64,000 bases of DNA from Phycisphaera sp. (GTDB lineage: Bacteria > Planctomycetota > Phycisphaerae > Phycisphaerales > Zrk34), in the NCBI GenBank assembly GCA_016125285.1, contig WGMA01000043.1, forward strand, positions 16,832 to 80,831, written 5' to 3'. Shown here in pieces: positions 35,197-43,902 of the stretch. The first letter of the stretch is position 1, and each line of letters opens with the position of its first letter. The notes below the pieces were generated by a model. That model did no database searches. It had not been told where the DNA came from and saw only the letters and a list, made by a program, of their open reading frames with translations. Position numbers and translations under genes: made by a program.

Positions 35197-35763
35197 ATGA
35201 CGATCCGCAACACACTCCTGTTGGTGTCGATCCTCGCGGCGCTGCCGTGGGGCTGTAGCCGTGACCCGGCCGCGGCGCCGACGACGGGCGGCGGCGACGC
35301 TGCAGGATCGAACGGGTGGCGCGCCGACATGAACGCGCCGAAGTCCGGGTCGGAGCAGTTGGCGAACGACCCGCGGCTCAAGCGGGTGCACAAGGGATTC
35401 AGGAACGTCACGACGGGCATGTCGCGCGCGGAGATCGACGCCGCGGCGGGCGAGCCCGGGCGGCCGGTGGACGGCGTGTTCGACCTGCGTATCGGCGATG
35501 GCGACGCGGGCGTGACAATCGAGGGCGGCAAGGTCGTCGGGAAATGGGCGTCGAGCGCCGACGGCGCGTGGGTGAAGGCGGTCGAGATGGGGATGACCGA
35601 GGCCGAAGCGCGAAAGGCGATGGGCGCGGCGCCAGTCGCGACGTGCCCGGTGTACGAGTGGGGCGAGCACAACACGCCGTTCCGCGTGTCGTTCTACGAG
35701 GACAACGCGTTTCACGTGACGCAGCCGAGCCTGGAGCCAGGTCTGTTCGACGGGCTGAAATGA
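35197..35763 (+). CDS. Lipoprotein with two BamE/OmlA-like repeats
   Basis: 188 residues from ATG 35197; in-frame alternatives are ATG 35170 and GTG 35149. The leader TLLLVSILAALPWGCSRD ends in a lipobox with Cys as the first mature residue. The mature part has two repeats of the BamE-like pattern: FRNVTTGMSRAEIDAAAGEP and VEMGMTEAEARKAMGAAP, each a short helix followed by strands. BamE is an outer-membrane assembly lipoprotein, and similar folds occur in many unrelated lipoproteins, so only the fold is proposed. Two small membrane-protein genes follow on the same strand. Confidence 0.7.
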   Translation: MTIRNTLLLVSILAALPWGCSRDPAAAPTTGGGDAAGSNGWRADMNAPKSGSEQLANDPRLKRVHKGFRNVTTGMSRAEIDAAAGEPGRPVDGVFDLRIGDGDAGVTIEGGKVVGKWASSADGAWVKAVEMGMTEAEARKAMGAAPVATCPVYEWGEHNTPFRVSFYEDNAFHVTQPSLEPGLFDGLK

Positions 35764-35800
35764 CGACCGCGGCCCACCGCGGTTGTCGAGGAAACTCAGC

Positions 35801-36253
35801 ATGAAGGTGATGGCGTGGATTCTGGGCGTCTTGCAGGTCGCGGCCGCGGCGGGCGTGGCGTTGCTCGCGATGCAATTCGGCAAGGACCCGGCGGTGCTGG
35901 GCCTGGCGGCGAACCTCGGGTGGACGGCGGCGCTGGTCGGGCTGGCCGGGATCGGCACGATCGGTTCGTCGGTGACCGCGTCGCGGACGTTCTGCACGCT
36001 GACGCTGGTCCTGACGCTGCTGTCGCCGCTCGCCCTGATCGGCATCGGGTTTCAGAGCGTGATGCTCGCGATGCAGGACTCGGCGTCGAGCGGCGAGTGG
36101 GCGGGACTCGGCGCCGTAGTGGCGGCGGTGTTTCTCATCGGGCTCGCGGTGATCGGCCTCGTGTCCGTGAGCTCGGCGGTAGTCGTCGGGATGCTGCGCA
36201 CGCGGCTGGTGATGAACGCAAACCTCGATACGGACGATCACGATGATGGATGA
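35801..36253 (+). CDS. Four-helix membrane protein, unknown
   Basis: 150 residues from ATG 35801, with GAGGA 8 nt upstream (a TTG at 35783 is less likely). Four hydrophobic segments are present (ILGVLQVAAAAGVALLAMQF, TAALVGLAGIGTIGSSV, TLTLVLTLLSPLALIGIGF, VVAAVFLIGLAVIGLVSV), then an acidic C-terminus (NLDTDDHDDG). It overlaps the next membrane-protein gene by 11 nt. No family recognised. Confidence 0.7.
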   Translation: MKVMAWILGVLQVAAAAGVALLAMQFGKDPAVLGLAANLGWTAALVGLAGIGTIGSSVTASRTFCTLTLVLTLLSPLALIGIGFQSVMLAMQDSASSGEWAGLGAVVAAVFLIGLAVIGLVSVSSAVVVGMLRTRLVMNANLDTDDHDDG

Positions 36254-36800
36254 CGATATCGAGACCCCCGGCGCCGCCGACCGAACCGCGCGACGCGACG
36301 CGAACCTCGCCGTGGCGTTGCTCGGCGTGACGCCGCTTGGGCTGTTGCTTGCCGAGGCGATCGTTGGCGCGATCATCTTCGGCATCGGCATGATCTTCAT
36401 CGTGACGATCCTGCTGTCGTTCGTCGGGTTCCTGCTGTGGTACCTGGGCCTGTGGATCGCGATCTCAATGAGCATGGTCGGCGTCGGCATCGCGTTGATG
36501 ACGCTGTTCGCGGGGCGGCGGTACACGACGGGCAAGTTGCTCGGCGTGACGTGCCTGGCGATCCACGTCGCAGTGATCATCGCGGCGGGCGTGACGCTCC
36601 AACGCCTGCACGACAGACCGAAGAGCATCTGGGATCAGGGCCAGCCTTCCGGTACGGTCGACACCGCGACGGCCCCCTCATCGACCGCGCCCACGCCAAC
36701 GGTGATCGGTGAGACCGTCGAGACGACCGTGCCCGGCGAAGCCCCGAAGTCGGACGCCGAATCCATTCCCGACAAACCGCCGCTGCCACCCGAGAACTAG
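36243..36800 (+). CDS. Membrane protein with proline/threonine-rich tail
   Basis: 185 residues; two adjacent ATGs (36243, 36246) could start it. Three hydrophobic segments (LLLAEAIVGAIIFGIGMIFI, FVGFLLWYLGLWIAISMSMV, LGVTCLAIHVAVIIAAGV) are followed by a low-complexity T/P/A/E-rich tail. The overlap with the gene before it indicates coupled translation, so the two proteins may form a complex. Function unknown. Confidence 0.68.
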   Translation: MMDDDIETPGAADRTARRDANLAVALLGVTPLGLLLAEAIVGAIIFGIGMIFIVTILLSFVGFLLWYLGLWIAISMSMVGVGIALMTLFAGRRYTTGKLLGVTCLAIHVAVIIAAGVTLQRLHDRPKSIWDQGQPSGTVDTATAPSSTAPTPTVIGETVETTVPGEAPKSDAESIPDKPPLPPEN

Positions 36801-36848
36801 CGGCATACCATGTGACGACCTGAACCTGACCTCCTCGAGGAGACCGGC

Positions 36849-37532
36849 ATGACTCGACGAACGTTGTGGATCGCGTGTGTGGCTCTGGCGGTGTCGTGCG
36901 TGGGCGCGATGACATGCAGCGCGGCGGACAAGGCGGCCGGGGGCGACCTGCCGAAGGTGTTGATCATCGGCGACTCGATCTCGATCGGGTACACGCCGCA
37001 CGTCACGAAGATGCTCGACGGCAAGGCGACGGTCGTGCACAACAAGGGCAACGCGCAGCACACGAAGACGGGGCTGGCGAAGATCGACTCGTGGATCGGC
37101 GACACGAAGTGGGACGTGATTCACTTCAACTGGGGGCTGTGGGACCTGTGCTACCGCAACCCGGCGTCGAAGACGCAGGGCAACCGCGACAAAGTCAACG
37201 GGACGATCACCACGCCGCTGGAGGAGTACGAGAAGAACCTCGACGAGCTGGTCACGCGTCTGGAGAAGACGGGCGCGAAGCTGATCTGGGGCAGCACGAC
37301 GGTGGTGCCGGAGGACGAGGCCGGTCGCGTGGTCGGCGACGACCTGCAGTACAACGCCGCGGCGGCGCGCGTGATGAAGAAGCACGGCGTGCCGACCGAC
37401 GACCTCAACGCCCTGACGCGCACGTTCGACAAAGACACGTTCCTCGCGCCCGGCAACGTGCACTACAAGACCGAGGGGTACGAGAAGCTGGCGAAGCAGG
37501 TGACCGAGCACATCGAGGCGGCGTTGAAGTGA
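36849..37532 (+). CDS. Secreted SGNH/GDSL hydrolase
   Basis: 227 residues with a signal peptide ending around MTCSA. Block I is VLIIGDSISIGYTPHV with the catalytic serine in GDSIS. The oxyanion Gly/Asn blocks fit HNKGNAQHT and HFNWGLWDL, and the C-terminal His is in GNVHYKTEGYEKLAKQV. In the family the last block is D-x-x-H; here the Asp position is asparagine (NVH), a possible deviation. GAGGAG lies 8 nt before the ATG. Expected to act as an esterase on carbohydrate or lipid esters in the periplasm. Confidence 0.9.
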   Translation: MTRRTLWIACVALAVSCVGAMTCSAADKAAGGDLPKVLIIGDSISIGYTPHVTKMLDGKATVVHNKGNAQHTKTGLAKIDSWIGDTKWDVIHFNWGLWDLCYRNPASKTQGNRDKVNGTITTPLEEYEKNLDELVTRLEKTGAKLIWGSTTVVPEDEAGRVVGDDLQYNAAAARVMKKHGVPTDDLNALTRTFDKDTFLAPGNVHYKTEGYEKLAKQVTEHIEAALK

Positions 37533-37547
37533 GAACGTCGCGAGGAA

Positions 37548-37569
37548 CCCACGGGACGGAACCCGTGGG
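37548..37569. repeat. CCCACGGG / CCCGTGGG hairpin between convergent genes
   Basis: CCCACGGG and CCCGTGGG are separated by ACGGAA, close to the copy at 18087-18108. It lies between the stops of the SGNH hydrolase and ceramidase-like genes and may serve as a bidirectional terminator, although no T-run follows. Confidence 0.65.
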
Positions 37570-37587
37570 CTTGGGTGGTTCGAAGGA

Positions 37588-39039
37588 TCACTTCGCGTCG
37601 AGTTCCTTGAGCATCTCGAGCAGGTCGTTGGTGATCAGCACCGACGCGTCTTTCTGCACGTAGTTGGTGCCGAGCCATGTTTCGTAGCCGCCGAGCTCGT
37701 GCTGATTGGGCGGCGGCAGGTAGCCGTGCCGTCCGTTGGCCAGGCCGATGACCATGGTGCGCGGGAACGGGCTGCGCTTCTTGATGTCGAGGCCGATCTC
37801 CACGAGGACTTCGAAGGGGATGCCGACGACGGCGAGGTCGCCGATGCGGATGGCCTGCAGCTTGATCGTCAGCGTGTCGGGGCGCTCGGCGGCGTTGAGC
37901 GTGCGGCGGGCGTAGTGGTCGGCGAGGCGCGGCATGTCCTTCAACGCGTCGGGGTTCTTCTTGAGCGTGTCGAGCACGTCGCGGGCGTGGGCGAGCTGTT
38001 CCGGCGTCGGCTTGCGGTACTTGAGCGTCAGCTCGCGCTCGACCATGTCGAGCTTCACGTCGTTGCGGTGCGCGTCGATCTTCTTGTAAGCGAACCACGC
38101 GGTGTCCGCGGCCTTGCCCGCGACGATGCGGATCTGTTCGTAGGGCTCGCGCGGCGGACGCGTGACGAGGAACGGGATGTTGTTGATGTCGCCCGATGCG
38201 CCGTTCGACATCATCGCGACGAACCCGTCGGGCGCGTGCAGCCGCGACGGCATGAGCCGCGCGAACTCGCCGAAGTAGTCCGCCGAGACCGTCTGTGCCG
38301 GCACGCCGCCGACGTAGTGCAGCGCGTAGTTGGCGAACAGGCACAGCGGCTTGCGCTTCGCGTCGACCACGGAGATGATCATCAGGTCGGGATCGGTCGG
38401 CCCGGCGGGGTGGTCGAGCACCTCGGCGCTGGTGCCAGGGTTCATCTTCACCTGGTCCATCTCGCCGAACGGATTGAGCGGCATCTTGCCCGGCTTGAGG
38501 AACCACCGGCGGTTGAACACCTCCTCCGGCAGCGGGTGCGACGCGTCGCCGATCGACGCCGGTCGAAGCGCGGCGTGGGCGTTGATGATCGCGTCGGCGA
38601 TGCCCTGCACGATCACCTTGTGGTACGCGACCTCCGGCTCGGGCCCTTCCGTGCGGCCCGACGGCGGGGCGCTGTGCGTGTGTGTCGAGCTCACGAGCAT
38701 GCGCTCGACCGGGATGCCCGTCTGCTTCGACGCGATCGCCTTCGACTCGTCGAGCACCTCGGGCCCCGCGCCGAGCGTGTCGACGACGCACATGGCGATC
38801 GTCATGTCGCCCTGGCTGAGCACGAGGGCGCGGGCGTGGAGCTTGTCGTGCGCCGACGTGGTGGGCCGGGCGTTGAAGCCGCCCGGCGTGTTGAGCGGGA
38901 AGAGCGTGGGCGTGATGTCGACGTTGGCGGCGCCGGCGCGGAGGCCGGGCTTCGGCGCGGCGGCGTCCGCGGCGTGGAGCGTGAGGGGCGACAGGATGAA
39001 AACGACAACGACGAGCAGCGCGGCGGAGGTGGTTTTCAT
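37588..39039 (-). CDS. Secreted neutral/alkaline ceramidase-like protein
   Basis: 483 residues with a signal peptide (LLVVVVFILSPLTLHA). Its sequence fits the N-terminal domain of non-lysosomal ceramidases: LRAGAANVDITP at the start, the metal/active-site region MLVSSTHTHSAPP, CLFANYALHYVGG, and a late LAVVGIPFEVLVEIGLDI with PFPRTMVIGLANGRHGYLPP. Full ceramidases are about 650-700 residues with an extra C-terminal domain, missing here. Planctomycetes encode many such proteins whose substrates are unproven (family knowledge). Likely exported and zinc-dependent. Confidence 0.88.
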   Translation of the reverse strand: MKTTSAALLVVVVFILSPLTLHAADAAAPKPGLRAGAANVDITPTLFPLNTPGGFNARPTTSAHDKLHARALVLSQGDMTIAMCVVDTLGAGPEVLDESKAIASKQTGIPVERMLVSSTHTHSAPPSGRTEGPEPEVAYHKVIVQGIADAIINAHAALRPASIGDASHPLPEEVFNRRWFLKPGKMPLNPFGEMDQVKMNPGTSAEVLDHPAGPTDPDLMIISVVDAKRKPLCLFANYALHYVGGVPAQTVSADYFGEFARLMPSRLHAPDGFVAMMSNGASGDINNIPFLVTRPPREPYEQIRIVAGKAADTAWFAYKKIDAHRNDVKLDMVERELTLKYRKPTPEQLAHARDVLDTLKKNPDALKDMPRLADHYARRTLNAAERPDTLTIKLQAIRIGDLAVVGIPFEVLVEIGLDIKKRSPFPRTMVIGLANGRHGYLPPPNQHELGGYETWLGTNYVQKDASVLITNDLLEMLKELDAK

Positions 39040-39087
39040 GCCGCATTATTGCCCGACGGGGCGCGTCGAGCCAGCAAAGGCGCGCGC

Positions 39088-39116
39088 AAAAGGCCCACGG
39101 GCGACGCCCGCGGGCC
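39088..39116 (-). terminator. Terminator of coiled-coil gene (minus strand)
   Basis: On the minus strand GGCCCGCGGGC, a 3-nt loop and GCCCGTGGGCC form an 11-bp stem followed by TTTT. It lies about 50 nt past the stop of the gene at 39165-39506 and belongs to the CCCACGGG hairpin set. Confidence 0.8.
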
Positions 39117-39164
39117 TCAGGGTGTTGGGCAGCCGCGCCCGGTAACGCGCGGCTTACGCGTTAA

Positions 39165-39506
39165 TCAGGCGTGAAACTTCTTCGCGGCGCGGCGGACCGC
39201 GGCGTCAAACGCGTGCCACGACTCCTCGCAGCCGTCCTTGAACTCGTGCCAGGCGTCGCCCGACGCCGACCCGACCTTCATGATCCAGTCGTTGAGCTCG
39301 GAGAACGTTCGCTCGGCGTCCTTGAGCTCGCGCGCGGCCTCGATGCGTGCGTCGGCCTTGGCGCCGTCGTAGCGCGCCTTGAGCGCGTCCAGCGTGGCCT
39401 TCACCTCGGCGCGTTTGGCCTTCATCTTGGCGACGTACGCGTCACGCAATCGCGTGTCCTGCTTCGTCGCGGTGTCGTATTCGGTGGTGTGTGTCTGGGT
39501 AGACAT
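39165..39506 (-). CDS. Small coiled-coil protein (Sll1863-like)
   Basis: 113 residues, nearly all helical: YVAKMKAKRAEVKATLDALK, ARYDGAKADARIEAARELKD and a C-terminal DAWHEFKDGCEESWHAFDAA followed by a basic end. The pattern fits coiled-coil proteins related to cyanobacterial Sll1863, linked to stress responses (family knowledge, not shown for this gene). No signal peptide. It stands alone, followed by a terminator. Confidence 0.78.
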   Translation of the reverse strand: MSTQTHTTEYDTATKQDTRLRDAYVAKMKAKRAEVKATLDALKARYDGAKADARIEAARELKDAERTFSELNDWIMKVGSASGDAWHEFKDGCEESWHAFDAAVRRAAKKFHA

Positions 39507-39728
39507 TGCATTCTCCTTTGCGGTTCAAACGGACAGTCGAGCGCGTCCTTCACGTCGGGGTGCGCTCAGTTCATTCATAGCGGCGCCGCTTCGCGGGCTC
39601 TCTGCGGGATCGGCAGAAGGTGTCGCGGGAATAACGACGAGTCCCGCGTGGTGCGATCCCCCATGCGACGCGGCGCGGACCCCGGCCCGGCGTGCGCCCG
39701 CACGCGTGGGAGCGCGTACCATGGAGGC

Positions 39729-40919
39729 ATGGACAGACGCACGTTCTGCATCGGGGCGTCGGGCGTCGTGGCGGGCGCGGCGGGGTTGACGCGCGCTGTC
39801 GCGGCCGACGCGAAGGCCCGCCGCGTGGCGGTCATCGGACACACGGGGCGCGGCAACTACGGGCACGGGCTCGACACGGTCTGGCAGAAGATCGACGGCG
39901 CGCAGATCGTCGCGGTTGCCGACGCGAACGCCGACGGGCTGGCGAAGGAGCAGGCGAAGCTGAAGGTCGACGGCGGCTACACGGACTACCGCAAGATGCT
40001 GGCGGAGGTGAAGCCGGAGTTCGTGTCGGTGTGCCCGCGGCACGCGGACCAGCATCACGCGATGGCGCTGGCGTCGATCGAAGCGGGCGTGCGCGGCGTG
40101 TACGTCGAGAAGCCGCTGTGCCGCACGCCGGGCGAGGCCGACGCACTCGTCGCCGCGTGCGACAGGCGCGGCGCGAGGCTCGCGGTGGCGCACCGCAACC
40201 GGTACCACCCGGCGCTGCAGGTGATCGACAGGCTCATCGCCGACGGCGGCATCGGCAAGCTGCTGGAGATCCGCGGGCGCGGCAAGGGCGACCGGCGCGG
40301 CGGCGCGGAGGACCTGTGGGTGCTCGGGTCGCACGTGCTGAACCTCACGGCGTATTTCGGTGGCGACCCGCGGACGTGCTCGGCGGTGATGCGCGCGAAG
40401 GGGCGGCCGGTGACGAAGGCGGACGTGATCGACGGCGCCGAGGGGCTTGGTCCGCTGGCGGGTGACGAGCTGCACGCGCGGTACGAGATGTCGAGCGGCG
40501 TGATCGCGTACTTCGATTCGATCGCCAACGACGGCACGCACAACGCGGGGTTCGGCCTGCAGCTCGTCGGCAGCGAGGGCGTGGTCAACATCCAGTGCGA
40601 CCTGGACCCGGTGGCGCACCTGTGGCGGGGCAACCCGTTCCAGCCGAGCACCGAGCCGCGCGCGTGGACGCCGATCACGTCGGCGGGCGTCGGCGCGGCG
40701 GAGAACCAGCCGGAGCTGATCGCGGCGGTGCAGCATCACGAGGCGGCGGTGCGCGACCTGATCGACGCGGTGGACCACGACCGCGCCCCGATCTGCGACA
40801 TCGGCGCGGGGCGGACGACTGTCGAGATGGTGTGCGCGGTGTTCGAGTCGCACCGGCAGGGCGGCGCGGCGGTGGCGTTCCCGCTGACCGAGCGCGACAA
40901 CGCGCTGCGGAAGCTGTAG
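39729..40919 (+). CDS. Gfo/Idh/MocA-family oxidoreductase, Tat-exported
   Basis: 396 residues from ATG 39729. The leader MDRRTFCIGASGVVAGAAGL has the twin arginine and following hydrophobic stretch of planctomycete Tat signals. The NAD(P)-binding fold is in RRVAVIGHTGRGNYGHGL and VAVADANADG, with the family's EKPLCRTPGEAD (lysine) motif and a substrate-side domain with GGAEDLWVLGSHVLNLTAYF. These enzymes act on sugars and related polyols. Export with a bound cofactor fits Tat transport. The GGAGG before the start is only a base away from the ATG, an unusual spacing. Confidence 0.9.
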   Translation: MDRRTFCIGASGVVAGAAGLTRAVAADAKARRVAVIGHTGRGNYGHGLDTVWQKIDGAQIVAVADANADGLAKEQAKLKVDGGYTDYRKMLAEVKPEFVSVCPRHADQHHAMALASIEAGVRGVYVEKPLCRTPGEADALVAACDRRGARLAVAHRNRYHPALQVIDRLIADGGIGKLLEIRGRGKGDRRGGAEDLWVLGSHVLNLTAYFGGDPRTCSAVMRAKGRPVTKADVIDGAEGLGPLAGDELHARYEMSSGVIAYFDSIANDGTHNAGFGLQLVGSEGVVNIQCDLDPVAHLWRGNPFQPSTEPRAWTPITSAGVGAAENQPELIAAVQHHEAAVRDLIDAVDHDRAPICDIGAGRTTVEMVCAVFESHRQGGAAVAFPLTERDNALRKL

Positions 40920-41067
40920 CGACGGCCGCGACAAACCACGGACACATCAGCGGTTGCGGCGTCGACGGCGGCGGCGGCGGATTTTTCGCCGATCCGGGCT
41001 CGCGCGGGTTAAGATCGAAGGGGGTTGTGGAAATACCTTGCGGGGGAATTCCGCATCCGAGGATCGC

Positions 41068-41601
41068 ATGTCGCAGCCGCAGCACTACACACCCGAGTTC
41101 ATCAAGGCGCTGGCGCAGGCCCAGCCGCAGGTCTACGCGTTCGTGATGACGCTGGTGGGTCAGCCGGACGTGGCGCAGGACGTGCTGCAGGAGACGAACA
41201 CGGTGCTGCTGGAGAAGGCGGCCGAGTACGACACGTCGCGTGACTTCGTGTCGTGGGCGTGCGGGATCGCGCGGTACAAGGCGTTGTCGCACTTCCGCGA
41301 CCGCAAGCGTGACCGTCACGTGTTCGGCGAGGCGGCGATGGCGCGTCTGGCCGAGGCGGCTGGCCGACGCGCGGCGCAGGTCGCCGACCGCGAGCTGGCG
41401 CTGCGTCGTTGCATCGACAAGCTGTCGGACGAGCAGCAGCAGCTGGTGGTGATGCGTTACGGGCCGGACGGCTCGGTGACGCGCATCGCCGCGCAGGTCG
41501 GTCGGTCGGCCAACGCGGTGTCGGTGTCGCTGTCGAAGATCCGCAAGATGCTGGCCGAGTGCGTGCGTCAGCAGGTGGCTCCGGGCGGAGGTGTGGCGTG
41601 A
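41068..41601 (+). CDS. ECF sigma factor, module 1
   Basis: 177 residues from ATG 41068, with GAGGA just upstream. Region 2 is visible in VYAFVMTLVGQPDVAQDVLQ and SWACGIARYKALSHFRDRKR, and region 4 in CIDKLSDEQQQLVVMRYGPD with the HTH RIAAQVGRSANAVSVSLSKI. It belongs to the planctomycete ECF group that is normally paired with FecR-like membrane proteins. The downstream FecR-domain gene overlaps its stop by 4 nt. A close relative begins the second module at 44848. Confidence 0.93.
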   Translation: MSQPQHYTPEFIKALAQAQPQVYAFVMTLVGQPDVAQDVLQETNTVLLEKAAEYDTSRDFVSWACGIARYKALSHFRDRKRDRHVFGEAAMARLAEAAGRRAAQVADRELALRRCIDKLSDEQQQLVVMRYGPDGSVTRIAAQVGRSANAVSVSLSKIRKMLAECVRQQVAPGGGVA

Positions 41602-42983
41602 GCGTGACGCAGCGCGAGATCGACGCCTTCCAGGCCCTGGTCGAGAAGTGGCTCGACGAGCGGGCGACCGCGGAGGAGTTCGCGCAGATCGAGCGGGCGA
41701 TCGTCGAGCACGACGAGCTGCTGGAGGTCTACTGCGACCTGGTCGGCGTCGACGCGACGCTGAGCTGGCAGCACCGCTGGCTGCCGAAGCCCGCGCCCGC
41801 GGACGACGGTGTGCTGGCGACCATGGGCGAAGACCTACAAACCGAACGTGCCCGCGGCGGCCGCGCGCGTGTCGCACTCTATCGATACGCCGCGGCCGCC
41901 GTACTTTTGTTGATCGCCGGTCTGGCGGTGACGCTGTGGCAGCGCGGCGGCGCGTCGCAAGGCCCCGGCGCGCCGCAGCCGAACGGCTCGCCGGAGTTCG
42001 CCACGGTCACCGACACGCGCGGCGCGGTGTGGGAAGCCGACGCCGAGCCGCTCGGGCTGGGCGCCACGCTGGAGACCGGTCGTCTGCAACTTCGTGCCGG
42101 TGTCGCGGAGCTGCTGACGCGGTCGACCGCGACGGTGTCGGTGCTGGGTCCCGCGGACGTGCAGATGCTCGGGCCGAACCGGTGCCGACTCAACAGCGGT
42201 CGGCTCGTGGCGACCGTGCCGGAGATGGCCCACGGATTTACCGTCGAAACGCCCGCCGGGACGGTCGTGGACCTCGGCACGTCGTTCGGCGTGACGGTCG
42301 ACCGGCTCGGCTACACCACGGTGACCGTGCTGCAGGGCAGCGTCGAGGTGCGGCTCGCGGACGACGACAGCGCCCCGGTACGGCTTGTCGCCGGTGAAGC
42401 GGCGCGGCTGGCGCTGCGTGAGCGCCGCGTGCTGCCCGCGACGTTTGCCGCCACCGAGTACGCCGACGTGTGGACGCCGCACGACGCGCTGTTCGGCACG
42501 GGCGTCGGTCTGCAGCCCGGCGCGGCCGATCCGCACTGGCGTGTGACCGCTCGCTCGGACGACGCGTCGTTCAGGGCGCGGCCCGCGACGGCCGAGAGCC
42601 CGATCATCAACGTTCCCGAGACGGACACGTCGCGTTGGATCTCGTTCGACGCCCGTGGGGTCGTCGCGGTGGGCGTCGAGGTCACGTTCGCCACGACCTT
42701 CGACGTCGCCGCGGGTGACACACGCCAGCGCATCGGCATGCGGTACGTGGTCGACAACCAGCTCGTGGCGGTGCGACTGAACGGCGAGACCGTGCCGCTG
42801 ACGCCGAAGCAGATGCAGGACAGCACCGCGACGGGCACGCTGCAGCGGCTCAACGAGTTGCTGGTGATCGATCGGGAACTCGCCGTCGGCGCCAACACGC
42901 TCGAGGTCGTCGTCCGCAACACCGGCGGCCCGCAACCGACACCGGTCGGGCTCCGCGCCGAGTTCATCCGCATGCAGCCATGA
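41598..42983 (+). CDS. FecR-domain membrane protein, module 1 (likely anti-sigma)
   Basis: 461 residues from GTG 41598, with GGAGG 7 nt upstream. The N-terminal ~90 residues (VEKWLDERATAEEFAQIERA) are cytoplasmic and would contact the sigma factor. One membrane helix (YAAAAVLLLIAGLAVTLW) follows. The periplasmic FecR domain shows LLTRSTATVSVLGPADVQML, NSGRLVATVPEMAHGFTVET, PAGTVVDLGTSFGVTV and TVTVLQGSVEVRL. The C-terminal ~150 residues are a beta-rich extension of unknown role. In FecR systems the periplasmic part receives a signal and controls the sigma factor (family knowledge). Confidence 0.9.
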   Translation: MSVTQREIDAFQALVEKWLDERATAEEFAQIERAIVEHDELLEVYCDLVGVDATLSWQHRWLPKPAPADDGVLATMGEDLQTERARGGRARVALYRYAAAAVLLLIAGLAVTLWQRGGASQGPGAPQPNGSPEFATVTDTRGAVWEADAEPLGLGATLETGRLQLRAGVAELLTRSTATVSVLGPADVQMLGPNRCRLNSGRLVATVPEMAHGFTVETPAGTVVDLGTSFGVTVDRLGYTTVTVLQGSVEVRLADDDSAPVRLVAGEAARLALRERRVLPATFAATEYADVWTPHDALFGTGVGLQPGAADPHWRVTARSDDASFRARPATAESPIINVPETDTSRWISFDARGVVAVGVEVTFATTFDVAAGDTRQRIGMRYVVDNQLVAVRLNGETVPLTPKQMQDSTATGTLQRLNELLVIDRELAVGANTLEVVVRNTGGPQPTPVGLRAEFIRMQP

Positions 42984-43012
42984 CACCATCCACGCCTCAA
43001 CGAGATCACACG

Positions 43013-43831
43013 ATGAAACGTTCCGAACCGGGTGCCGCGAGTCAACGAGGATTCACGATCGTCGAGCTGCTGGTGGTGGTCTCGATCATCATTCTCCTGC
43101 TGTCGATCCTGCTGCCGTCGATGCGTGAGGCGCGCGAGGCGGCGCGCATCGCCAAGTGCACGTCGCAGCTGCATCAGATGGGCGTGGCGCTGCTGGACTA
43201 CGCCGCGGACCAGCAGATGCAGCTTCCGCCGGGCAACGCCACGAGCTGGCGCGGCTACGGCATCGACGCGACGTGGACCAGCGCCGGCGGCGTGTGGCCG
43301 ATGTATCAGAGCCAGGGCAAGGGGCAGCCGATGGGGCTGGCGTTCCTCGTGATGAACGACTACATCACCGACGCGCGGCTGATGTACTGCCCGAGCTGGA
43401 AGCACCCGTACCACCAGTACGACACGGTCGACGTCGCCGGGCTCGACGGCGCAGGCGGACCCAACATGTACGGCGGCTGGCCCGCGCCGGGGCACGCCGG
43501 GCCGACCCGCTTCCGCGGCATCTCCTACATCTATCGCTCAACGTTCGGGTGCAACACCGCCGACGTCGGGCTCGGCATCCCCGGCGGCATGCCGCCCAAC
43601 CTCCGCACGGGCAACGGCAGCGTCTCCATCGTCTCCGATCACTGGACGCGCCGGTACGACGACTGGTCCCTCTACGGCCACAAGGCGGGCTACCCGACGC
43701 TGCGGCTCGACGGCGGCGCGGTGATGACCCAGGACTACGACAACAAATTCATGGTCGAGAACAACGTCTACTGGGCGCACGGCCGGTGGGGATTCCAGGA
43801 AAACATCTGGCAGACCTTCTTCGACAAATGA
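43013..43831 (+). CDS. Prepilin-type (H-X9-DG) protein, module 1 first copy
   Basis: 272 residues from ATG 43013 (ATG 42980, overlapping the FecR gene stop by 4 nt, is also possible). A type IV prepilin-like N-terminus ([20 protein letters not shown]) has Gly-Phe cleavage, +5 Glu and a hydrophobic helix. The mature part contains [17 protein letters not shown] and [19 protein letters not shown], shared with the next gene, and a terminal [18 protein letters not shown] that corresponds to the H-X9-DG motif. Processing by prepilin peptidase and assembly or surface display are expected, but the role of these proteins is not established. Confidence 0.9.
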   Translation: MKRSEPGAASQRGFTIVELLVVVSIIILLLSILLPSMREAREAARIAKCTSQLHQMGVALLDYAADQQMQLPPGNATSWRGYGIDATWTSAGGVWPMYQSQGKGQPMGLAFLVMNDYITDARLMYCPSWKHPYHQYDTVDVAGLDGAGGPNMYGGWPAPGHAGPTRFRGISYIYRSTFGCNTADVGLGIPGGMPPNLRTGNGSVSIVSDHWTRRYDDWSLYGHKAGYPTLRLDGGAVMTQDYDNKFMVENNVYWAHGRWGFQENIWQTFFDK

Positions 43832-43902
43832 TAAAATACCGGCGTCTCGCCCCACCTCTTTCATGTCTTTCCGGGCGAGCGCCGACAGCCGAGGAGAAAC
43901 AC

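Noticed and set aside
37463..39174. Overlapping plus- and minus-strand long frames around the ceramidase-like gene
   Set aside because: Arg/Ala-rich composition without domain matches; the minus-strand 483-aa frame carries the signal peptide and family motifs.
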